In this document: positions 1 to 11,500 of the stretch, in pieces
Layout of the letters: each line of letters starts with the position of its first letter
Position numbering within the stretch: position 1 is the stretch's first letter
Source of the DNA: DATHSN01 sp035464115
Lineage (GTDB): Bacteria; Actinomycetota; Acidimicrobiia; Acidimicrobiales; SKKL01
Reading direction: 5' to 3'
Assembly: GCA_035464115.1 (NCBI GenBank)
Contig: DATHSN010000012.1
Coordinates: forward strand, 1 to 12,364
DNA: 12,364 nt
Made by a program: the position numbers and the translations under genes
Notes under the pieces: generated by a model
The model's input: the letters and a program-made list of their open reading frames with translations, nothing else
Database searches by the model: none
What the model was told of the DNA's origin: nothing

Positions 1-806
1 TAGAGATGGACCTCGTTCGGTCGTGCCCACAGCTCGAAGGTGGCGACGTCCCGGTACCCCAACCGCTGGTACATCGAGTGAGCCATCGGTGTCGAGTGGA
101 GGACGCTCGCGCGGCAACCTGCGTCGGACGTCGCATGCAGCGCCAGGGTCATGAGCAGGCTCGCGAGTCCCTTGCCGCGGCCGCGCTCGGTCGTGGCCAC
201 GCCATAGATGCCGGCGACGTCGGCGCTCACGTGGATGCCGAGCTTGGACACAGGTGCGCCGTCGAGCGACGCGATCCACACGCGCACGCCCGTGCCGATG
301 TAGCGGTCGAAGACCCGACGAAGGTACGGGGAGTGGTCCTCCTCGAGCCCGTATCGGGTCGACACGAGATCGAGCCAGGCCGCGCCATCGCCGGCTCCGG
401 CTTCGACGACCTCGATACCCGATGGCGGGTCGGGCACGGGCGCCAGGTCGTCGAGGGTGTGGATCATTCCCGGCATGGTTTCGGCGCACACCCACCCGTG
501 AGCGTCGAGGCTCTCTCGCACCCCGCTCGGCGTCGTCGGATGGACGAGCCAGGCGGGGGTGCACGCCCGTCGCTCGAAACGGTCGACGAGCTCGTGAACC
601 TGAGCCTCGATGCTGCGATCGCCCTCGTCGTGGAACCGGAGCACCGTGTTGTACGGAGGCTTGGAGATGTCGGTCTCGAGGACCAGCCGTGTCGGGGTCT
701 CGATCAGTCGTCCCGGGTCGACACGGCCGAACTGGGCGAACATCGACCAGATGTTGGTCTCGAGGGCGTGGACCGCAACTGTCTCCGAGAACACGCTGAC
801 TCCCAT
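1..806 (-). CDS. GNAT-family N-acetyltransferase (3' end at window edge)
   Basis: Reading the minus strand from ATG 806-804 gives 268 codons without a stop, up to base 3. Bases 2-1 read TA, so the next codon may be the stop (TAA/TAG) or Tyr. The C-terminal half is a GNAT fold that transfers acetyl from acetyl-CoA to an unidentified amine: a strand IYGVATTE (about residues 200-207), then the acetyl-CoA pyrophosphate loop RGRGKG (208-213) and its helix, then HSTPMAHSMYQRLGYRDVATFELW (about 237-260), the usual end of the fold. The N-terminal half (1-125) is less conserved and probably sets substrate specificity. An in-frame TGA two codons upstream limits the start. A GTG at 794-792 preceded by GGGAG (804-800) with a 5-base gap is a credible alternative start, five codons in. 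The gene lies 166 bases downstream of the topoisomerase B subunit on the same strand. The substrate cannot be inferred. Confidence 0.85.
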   Translation of the reverse strand, partial: MGVSVFSETVAVHALETNIWSMFAQFGRVDPGRLIETPTRLVLETDISKPPYNTVLRFHDEGDRSIEAQVHELVDRFERRACTPAWLVHPTTPSGVRESLDAHGWVCAETMPGMIHTLDDLAPVPDPPSGIEVVEAGAGDGAAWLDLVSTRYGLEEDHSPYLRRVFDRYIGTGVRVWIASLDGAPVSKLGIHVSADVAGIYGVATTERGRGKGLASLLMTLALHATSDAGCRASVLHSTPMAHSMYQRLGYRDVATFELWARPNEVHL

Positions 807-852
807 GGCTCAGCCGGCCGGCTCGCGCTCGCCCCGATCGAGGCGAGTGGAG

Positions 853-858
853 ACGCTA
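853..858 (-). promoter_or_regulatory. Possible -10 box for the acetyltransferase gene
   Basis: On the minus strand this reads TAGCGT, matching the actinobacterial TANNNT -10 consensus, about 47 bases upstream of the ATG at 806. I see no convincing -35 element 16-18 bases further upstream. It would give the gene its own promoter within the 807-972 gap, but read-through from the topoisomerase operon is equally possible. Confidence 0.3.
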
Positions 859-924
859 CTCGCAGCTGGATCCGTTGGCTGAGCCGATGGGGCGAGCCTG
901 CAGCGCCGTCGATGCCGTCGGGCA

Positions 925-938
925 CGCGGCGCGCCGCG
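925..938. terminator. Perfect 14-base GC palindrome after topoisomerase B subunit
   Basis: CGCGGCGCGCCGCG is a perfect palindrome, able to fold as a 5-bp stem with a CGCG loop. It lies 35 bases beyond the stop codon of the topoisomerase B gene (minus strand), where a terminator would be expected. There is no T-tract. Palindromes of this kind also arise by chance in such GC-rich DNA, so terminator is only a suggestion. Confidence 0.25.
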
Positions 939-972
939 CCGATCGATCAGCCGGGTGGGCTCGTGTCGGCTC

Positions 973-3036
<2,064 letters not shown>

Positions 3037-3037
3037 G

Positions 3038-5452
<2,415 letters not shown>

Positions 5453-5497
5453 GGGCGGCGGGCTCCGACGACGACGGTGCGGGTGGGGGACCCCTCG

Positions 5498-5503
5498 ATG
5501 CTA
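5498..5503 (-). promoter_or_regulatory. Predicted -10 box of the topoisomerase operon
   Basis: The minus strand reads TAGCAT, fitting TANNNT. Transcription would start near 5491 and leave a leader of about 40 bases before the ATG at 5452. A partial -35 (ATGATC, sharing TGA with TTGACA) lies 18 bases upstream. The 5453-5637 gap must hold promoters for both divergent genes. Confidence 0.5.
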
Positions 5504-5624
5504 TCGGGGGAACAGGCGTTCGATCATCCCACGACGGCGGGGATCCGCGCTCAGGATGCCGTCGACCGGTGCCGTGGCGGTGGATGGCCACGCCGTCGCC
5601 GCCGGGTTCGGGCGCGGCCGCCGG

Positions 5625-5630
5625 TACCGT
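5625..5630 (+). promoter_or_regulatory. Predicted -10 box giving a leaderless message
   Basis: TACCGT fits TANNNT and is followed after 7 bases by an in-frame GTG at 5638. This spacing puts the transcription start at or next to the start codon, the arrangement known for leaderless genes in actinobacteria. No Shine-Dalgarno is visible before 5638. It supports GTG 5638 over the upstream ATG at 5569. Confidence 0.5.
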
Positions 5631-5637
5631 CGACCCG

Positions 5638-6927
5638 GTGGGCGACGAGCAGATGGTGGTGCGCCGGGGCGCGGGCACCGGTGCCCGGGTGCTCGTGGTG
5701 GTGGCGCTCCTCGCCGGTGCGGTGGCGCTGTGGGCGACCCGCGACCCGCAGGTCGCCGACGACCAGGCCGCTCCGCCGACCACGACCCCCACCACCGGGG
5801 ACGACGCGCGGCCGCCCGCCACCGTCGACCCGAACCCGGCGCCGGCCGCCGACGCGGTGGGCCCCGACCCGGTGCCCGGGGGCGGCCAGGTCGCGCGCCT
5901 CGAGGGCGCCGTGCCGTCGTGGGTGACGGGCTCGCTGGTGCTGGCCGGGCCCGGCGACACCACCATCTGGGTGGTCCCGCTCGACGACCGTCCGGTGCGG
6001 CGCATCGACGGTCCCGACGAGGCGGCCGCGGTCGGCGACCGCGCTCGCAACCCCATGGGGCCCACCGTGGTGGGCGAGACGGTCGTGTGGGCCGACGGTG
6101 CAGGCGTCACCGCCCTCTCGGTCGGGGCACAGGCGTCGGGGATCGGGTTCGCGATCCCGCTCGGCAGCGCATCGGTGCCGGTGGTGGGGAGCGTGCCGGG
6201 GCCCGGCGGCCGCTCGGTGTGGGTCCACACCCGCCCCGACGACGCCGACGTGTTCTGGCGGATCGACGTGCCCTCGCTCACCCCCCGCGCCCGGGTCGTG
6301 CTCGGCGACGGTGAGACCGTGCGGCCCGCCGGGCTCGAGCTGGTGGGCGCCACCGACCACGGACCGGTCGTGCGGTGGCCGGGCGAGTCGAGCGGTGCGG
6401 GCCTGTGGTCGCTCGACGAGGACGGTGGCCCGCACACGCGGCTGGGTGAGGACCGCCCGGTGATCGCCACGGGCACGGGGGCGGTCGTGGTGGAGCAGGT
6501 GCCGGCGACCGCCGAGGAGCCGGCCGTGCTGGCGATCCTCGACCCGGTCGACGCCACGTCGCGGACGATCCCGCCCGGGTCGGGGATCACCCGGCCGGTC
6601 GACGGTGGTGCGGTGTCGCCCGACGGCACCCGCCTGGCGCTCATCGGTTCGGGCTCCCTGAAGGCCAACGGTGAGCTCGTGGTCATCGGCCTCGGCGACG
6701 AGCTCGCCCTCGAGGCCCGCCACGCCTTGGCGTCCACCGTGCTCGACGTGGTGTGGGACCCCACGGGCGACACCGCGGCCGTGCTCGACGCCGACCACCC
6801 CCAGCGCTGGCGCCTGCTCGCCTATCGCGCCGCCGACGCCGATCTCGAGCGCCTGCCCGTGGCCGTCGACCGCGTGCCGATGCCTCGCTCCCGGGCCCCC
6901 GCCCTCGTGGGCTTCAGCTCGGGCTGA
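5638..6927 (+). CDS. Membrane-anchored beta-propeller-like protein, function unknown
   Basis: I do not recognise the family. From GTG 5638 it has 429 residues: a short Arg-containing N-terminus, one hydrophobic helix (about 17-33, VLVVVALLAGAVALWA) acting as a signal anchor, and a Pro/Thr/Ala-rich linker (about 36-80). A beta-rich body of about 350 residues then runs to the C-terminus. The body contains short repeating strand patterns such as TIWVVPLDDRPVRRIDG, GLWSLDEDGG, SPDGTRLALIG (327-337) and VWDPTGD (372-378). These resemble TolB/WD40-like propeller blades, especially the SPDG turn, so a propeller facing outside the cytoplasm is the best guess. No catalytic motif and no cysteines are seen. 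Start choice: GTG 5638 lies 7 bases after a -10 box. ATG 5653 is possible, and the upstream ATG 5569 would add an unlikely Trp/Pro-rich lead. It is divergent from the topoisomerase operon and convergent with adenosine deaminase, so neighbours give no functional hint. Confidence 0.75.
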   Translation: MGDEQMVVRRGAGTGARVLVVVALLAGAVALWATRDPQVADDQAAPPTTTPTTGDDARPPATVDPNPAPAADAVGPDPVPGGGQVARLEGAVPSWVTGSLVLAGPGDTTIWVVPLDDRPVRRIDGPDEAAAVGDRARNPMGPTVVGETVVWADGAGVTALSVGAQASGIGFAIPLGSASVPVVGSVPGPGGRSVWVHTRPDDADVFWRIDVPSLTPRARVVLGDGETVRPAGLELVGATDHGPVVRWPGESSGAGLWSLDEDGGPHTRLGEDRPVIATGTGAVVVEQVPATAEEPAVLAILDPVDATSRTIPPGSGITRPVDGGAVSPDGTRLALIGSGSLKANGELVVIGLGDELALEARHALASTVLDVVWDPTGDTAAVLDADHPQRWRLLAYRAADADLERLPVAVDRVPMPRSRAPALVGFSSG

Positions 6928-6946
6928 TCCCTGGTGCCGCCTCGGT

Positions 6947-6990
6947 CTCGCGCCGGGGACCTCGCCGATCGTGGCGCCGACCGGCGCGAG
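6947..6990. terminator. Bidirectional terminator hairpin between convergent genes
   Basis: Arms CTCGCGCCGG (6947-6956) and CCGGCGCGAG (6981-6990) are perfectly complementary over 10 bp around a 24-base loop. The loop can itself form a small CGCC/GGCG stem. The element fills the 64-base gap between the stop of the propeller gene and the stop of the deaminase gene. It works equally in both directions. There is no T-tract, as is common in high-GC actinobacteria. Confidence 0.65.
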
Positions 6991-6991
6991 C

Positions 6992-8062
6992 TCAGCGCGG
7001 CGTGAGCCGGGCGGCGACGCCGGCGCGGTCGACCGGATCGAAGGCCACGTCGAGCGCGGTGCGCTGGGCGGCGTCGAGCCAGGCGTCGTCGAACCCGAGC
7101 ACCTCGGCCCACAGCGCGTGCTCGCGTGACGTGGTCGTCGTGGTGATGGCCCGGTCGTCGGGGTTCACGGTGAGCCGGAACCCGGCGGCGGCGAGCAGCG
7201 GCGCAGGGTGCTGGTCGACCGGGAGCCCGAGGCACGCGTTGGACGTGACGCACACCTCGAGGGGGATGCCGGCGTCGTGGACCTCGGTGGCCACCGGTCC
7301 GAGGTCGACGATGGCGCCGTCGACCACCCGGCAGTCGTCGATGATCCGCCACCCGTGACCGAGGCGGTCGGGGCGGCAGGCGAGCGCGCGCCGGATGCTG
7401 TCGACGCCGTCCATCTCGCCGGCGTGGATGGTCACGCCCAGACCGGCCTCGCGGGCCCGGGCGAACGCCGCCACGTGGTCGTCGGCCGGGAACCCGACCT
7501 CGGGCCCGGCGAGGTCGACCCCGACGACCCCACGCCCCACCCAGGCCGCTGCGAGGTCGAACGCCGCCGCGACGGTCTCGGGGCCCTGCTCGCGGAGGCC
7601 GCACACGATGATCCCGGCGGTGGTCCCGGTGGCGCTGGTGGCGTCGTCGAGGCCCTCGACCACGGCGGCCACCACCTCGTCGGCGGTGAGCCCGCCGGCG
7701 GTGTGCGAGAGCGGGGCGAACCGCAGCTCGGCGTGCACGACGCCGTCGAGGGCCAGGTCCTCGACCGCCTCTCGGGCCACCCGGCGCAACGCCCCGGCGT
7801 CCTGGAGCACGTCGATGACCAGGGCGAAGCGCTGCCAGGCCTCGTCGAGCGGCATGCCGGGGGTGATGGTGAACCAGCGGGCGAGCGCGCCGGGGTCGGG
7901 CGTCGGCAGGGCCACGCCCGCGGCCGCCGCCGACGACACGACCGTCGCCGGGCGCACCCCGCCGTCGAGGTGGTCGTGCAGCACCACCTTCGGTCGGGCG
8001 GCGGCGCGGCGGAGCGCCTCGGGCGACGGGGACGGGGAGGGTGACGGCGCGCTGGTGTCCAC
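6992..8062 (-). CDS. add: Adenosine deaminase
   Basis: This is a 356-residue zinc amidohydrolase of the adenosine deaminase family, converting adenosine or deoxyadenosine to inosine or deoxyinosine plus ammonia in purine salvage, in the cytoplasm. The TIM-barrel metal and catalytic residues are all present: H29 and H31 in VVLHDHLDGG, H213 and catalytic E216 in TIHAGE, H236 in RLGHG, and the metal Asp in NPDDR (D302). AELRFAP (111-117), VGVDLAGPE (180-188) and LEVCVTSN (268-275) are also typical. The LHDHLDGG form and the Arg after the Asp resemble the Streptomyces type. The Pro in NPDDR, where Thr is usual, is a small oddity. The GTG start at 8062 has no Shine-Dalgarno but lies 6 bases after a -10 box, suggesting a leaderless message. 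The first 14 residues are a Ser-Pro run outside the barrel. An adenine or other purine deaminase is a less likely alternative. Confidence 0.93.
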   Translation of the reverse strand: MDTSAPSPSPSPSPEALRRAAARPKVVLHDHLDGGVRPATVVSSAAAAGVALPTPDPGALARWFTITPGMPLDEAWQRFALVIDVLQDAGALRRVAREAVEDLALDGVVHAELRFAPLSHTAGGLTADEVVAAVVEGLDDATSATGTTAGIIVCGLREQGPETVAAAFDLAAAWVGRGVVGVDLAGPEVGFPADDHVAAFARAREAGLGVTIHAGEMDGVDSIRRALACRPDRLGHGWRIIDDCRVVDGAIVDLGPVATEVHDAGIPLEVCVTSNACLGLPVDQHPAPLLAAAGFRLTVNPDDRAITTTTTSREHALWAEVLGFDDAWLDAAQRTALDVAFDPVDRAGVAARLTPR

Positions 8063-8068
8063 GGTCGG

Positions 8069-8074
8069 AACCTA
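8069..8074 (-). promoter_or_regulatory. Predicted -10 box of the deaminase gene (leaderless)
   Basis: The minus strand reads TAGGTT, followed by 6 bases and then the GTG start at 8062. This puts transcription start at or within a base of the start codon. It decides the GTG start in the absence of any ribosome-binding site. Confidence 0.55.
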
Positions 8075-8111
8075 CGCCGGTCCCCTCCCCGGGTGGCGGG
8101 CGGGCGGCGTG

Positions 8112-8117
8112 TAACCT
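8112..8117 (+). promoter_or_regulatory. Predicted -10 box of the VWA operon
   Basis: TAACCT fits TANNNT and stands about 78 bases before the ATG at 8196. Transcription would begin near 8124, leaving a leader of about 70 bases. No clear -35 is visible. The deaminase -10 lies 38 bases away on the other strand, so the two promoters share one compact divergent region (8063-8195). Confidence 0.45.
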
Positions 8118-8136
8118 CCGCCCCCGGACGACCGGC

Positions 8137-8159
8137 GGGCGCCACGGTCCCCGGCGCCC
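8137..8159 (+). other. GC hairpin in the leader of the VWA operon
   Basis: GGGCGCC (8137-8143) and GGCGCCC (8153-8159) form a perfect 7-bp stem with a 9-base loop. It sits in the predicted untranslated leader, about 36 bases before the ATG. It could affect message stability or translation, but may be chance in GC-rich sequence. A modest AGGGA (8180-8184) 11 bases before the ATG is the only candidate ribosome-binding site. Confidence 0.3.
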
Positions 8160-8195
8160 CGCGGAGTCGCCGAGATCCGAGGGATTGCCCTGCCC

Positions 8196-8543
8196 ATGTC
8201 GGTCACCGAGCCTGCCACCACCCCCCAGCCGCGGAGCCGACTCGACCGGGTCCTGCCCGAGCGCGTCCGCCAGCTCGCCCTCGCCGCGCTGTTCGCCGCG
8301 GTGCTCGGGCTGGCGCTGGGCACCACCGCCGAGCTCGGGCCGAGCATCGTCGGGTGGGTGCTGTCGTCGGTGGTGGCCGTGGCGCTGCTCAGCGCGGCCC
8401 GCCGCACCGACGTGCGCGAGGTGCCCGCCCACGATGCCGATCCGCCGCCGTTCGTGCGCATCGGGATGACGCTGATCCTGCTGGTCGCCCTCACCGGGAC
8501 GGTGGTGAACGCCTGGTGGATCGCCACCGAGCTGGCCCGATGA
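8196..8543 (+). CDS. Small three-helix membrane protein, function unknown
   Basis: A 115-residue protein of no family I recognise. The N-terminal 25 residues are polar with several Arg. Three hydrophobic helices follow at about 27-43, 49-67 and 88-111, the second and third separated by a charged loop (RRTDVREVPAHDADPP). The Arg distribution predicts N-terminus inside and C-terminus outside. No cysteines and no catalytic motif are seen. The stop TGA overlaps the start of the next gene as ATGA, so the two are translationally coupled and probably act together; a partner or assembly factor for the VWA membrane protein is the natural inference. The composition matches the neighbours, with no sign of recent transfer. 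Confidence 0.8.
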   Translation: MSVTEPATTPQPRSRLDRVLPERVRQLALAALFAAVLGLALGTTAELGPSIVGWVLSSVVAVALLSAARRTDVREVPAHDADPPPFVRIGMTLILLVALTGTVVNAWWIATELAR

Positions 8544-11500
8544 CCGCCCGCCCCGCTCGCTCGGCGAGCATCGTGTCGCGCCTGGCCGCGCTCGCCGCCG
8601 GTGTCGCTCTGCTCGCGGTGGCCGTCGCCGCGCCGGTGGCGGCCGTCGGTGCCGTCGCCGCGCCTCCGGCCACCGCGATCGTTCCCACCCAGGTGCCCGA
8701 CGCGGGGGTCGGCGACCCGGCGCTGGCCCGGCTCGCGTCGTGCGTCCGCGACACCGGTCACCTGCTCGTGGTCTTCCTCATCGACGAGTCCGGCAGCCTG
8801 CGCCAGACCGACCCCGACGACCAGCGGGTGGCGGCCGCGGCGTCGGCGCTGGCCAACCTGGCGTCGCTCGCGGTCAGCGAGGCCGGTGGCGAGCCCCCGG
8901 CCATCGAGGTGCTGCTCGCCGGGTTCTCGGCCTCCTACACGCCGATCAGCGGGTGGGAGCCCCTCGCCCCCGACACGGTCGACGACCTCACCGCCCGGGC
9001 CGGGGAGTTCGCTGACCGCGACGCCGGGCTCGACACCGACTTCGTGCTGGCCTTCGACGGTGCCCGCGCCGACCTCGCCTCCCGCGCCGACGAGATCGCC
9101 GCCACCGGGCCCGTGCCCTGCCAGCAGGTGCTGCTCTTCACCGACGGGCGCTTCGACATCGAGGCCCGCTCCGCCGAGCAGGCCGAGCTGCTCGGCGCGA
9201 CCAAGCCCTACGCACCCGACCTCCCGCTCACCGACCCCGCCAACGTCGAGCCGGTCATCGCCGCCGGACGCGAGCGGCTCTGTGGCATCGGGGGCACGAT
9301 GGACGGGCTGCGCCAAGCCGGCGCGGTCACCACCACCATCGCCCTCACCGGCTCCATCGATCCGGTCGACCAGGACTTCCTCCGGGCGGTGAGCACGGGC
9401 TCGGCCGAGGGCCAGACGTGCGGCACCGACCCGGGCGACACGCCCGTCGGCACGTTCATCCCCGCGGCCAGCCTGGGCGAGCTGGTGCTGGCGTTCGAGC
9501 AGGTGGTCGACGAGGTCGGTGGCGGCACCGCGCTGCCCCCGCCGGGCGTCCCCGTCTGCGCCGACGAGCCGTGCGTCGAGGGCACGCGCACGCTCACCGT
9601 CGATCCCGAGGTCCGCCGGGTGGTGCTGCGGGCCGCTCTCGTCGACGAGGCGTCGCGCCTCGAGCTGGCGCTCCCGGGGGGCACCGTCGTGCTCGACGAC
9701 CGCGTCGACGCGCCGCGTCCGGCGGGCGACGTCACCGTCGACGTCACCTGGCTCACCCCCACCGTCGTGCGGGTCGAGGCGCTGCGGCCCGACGACGGCG
9801 CCGGGTGGGACGGCACCTGGGAGATCGTCGAGGTGGCGCCCGCCGCGGCGGCCGCCGAGCGCCTGGCCGACGTCCGCGTCACCCACTTCCCCGGGGTCTT
9901 CCCCGAGGTGGTCGGCGACCCGGTCCTGCTCACCGGCCGCCCGACCCCCATCGAGGTGGCGCTCACCGGCCCGTCGGGCCAGCGCCTCGACCCGGCCACC
10001 TCCGGCGACCGCGTGGTCGTCACCGCCGTCGCCGAGCTGCCCGGTGCCGACCCGCTGACGGTCACGCTGGCGCCCGGCGACGGCGACACGCTCGTCGGCG
10101 AGATCACGGTGCCCGCCGACACCGACGTCGAGGGCCTGGCCCTCGTCGTGTCGGTGGCGGTCACCACCTCCGACGGCGCCGTGCTCGCCCCGGTGAGCAC
10201 CACCACCGACCTGGTGGTCGCCTCGTTGCAGACCCGCCCGGTGCTCTCCACGAGCGGCATCGACCTCCAGGTCGAGGGCGCGCGGGCGACGAGCGTCATC
10301 GAGGTGGTGGCCGCACCGGGGGCCGACGCGTGCGTGTGGCTGTCGGGAACCGACCTGGTCACCGACGCGGGCACGGCAGTCGCGGTCCTCGCCGACGGCG
10401 CGAGCGCGCTCGACAGCTGCGTCGTGGTCCCGGCCGGCACCGCTGCCGCGCTGCCGCTGGTCATCGACCTGGGGGAGGCCGGCGCCGGCCGGTGGGTCGG
10501 CTCGGTCACCGTGGCCCTCGGGACCACCGTCGACGAGGTGGCCGACTCGGTCGACGTGCCCGTGGCGGTCGAGACGATCGCCCCGGTCGACACCACTCGG
10601 CGATGGGCCCTGTTCGCGGGTCTCGTCGCCGGCGGGGTGCTGCTCCCGCTCCTCGGAGCCTGGCTGCTCGACGTCATCCGTGGCCGGTTCCGGCCGCCGG
10701 CCACCCTCGAGGTGGCCGACGTCGCCGTCGTGGTCCGCAGCGACGGCGGCATCTACCGCCCCGGCCAATGGGGCGGCTGGATGCGCCTCGCCGACGAGGA
10801 GTGGGCGCCGGCGAGCATCCGGCGGGGCCGCACCCGGAAGTGGCGCGGCCTGAAGCTGTGGGTGTCGAACTCGCTCAGCCCCTTCAGCCCGCCGGTGGGC
10901 ATGGTGCGCGGGCCTGCCCCCACCGCGGGCAGCGAGGGCGTCGTCGACGACGGCGAGCTCACCGGGCGCCTCCGGCTCGTGCTCGCGGGCGGGTGGGTGT
11001 TCGTGCTCGACGCCGACGCCACCCGCCAGGCCACCGCAGACCCGACCGCGGTCGACTTCTTCGCCGCCTACGGCCGACTGGTGGTGTTCCGCTCCTCGGC
11101 GACCCCGCTCCCGCTCGTCGAGGGCGACCTCGCCCGCACCCTGCCCCACCGGGCTCAGGGCCTGGCCCGCACGGTCCGCGCCGACCGGCGGGTCGAGGAG
11201 GGCACCGGCCAGGACATGCTCGACTTCATCGACGCCCACGTCCGCGATGTGCGGGGCCTGCCCCGCTACGGGTTGGCGGCCGAGGAGACGCCCCCCGAGC
11301 CGGTGGTCGACCCCGGCCTCAGCACGCCGCGCGACCTCTACGACTTCTCCGACCTCGGCGAGTTCGCCAAGTACGTCGAGCTCGAGCCCGAGGTCGACGA
11401 CGAGCCGCCCGTCGAGACCGAGCTGGCGCCCACGTGGCCCACTGAGACCGATGAGTCGACCGGGGTCGACTCTGTTGGCGACGCCGAGGACCCGGGCGAG

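Noticed and set aside
813..822. GCCGGCCGGC palindrome as an operator before the acetyltransferase gene
   Set aside because: Short GC palindromes are frequent by chance here, and no second copy or regulator gene supports a binding site.
8093..8539. The upstream extension of the VWA reading frame before 8540
   Set aside because: It overlaps the small membrane protein in another frame, encodes Arg/Pro-rich sequence and would place the signal sequence internally. The ATGA overlap at 8540 fits much better.
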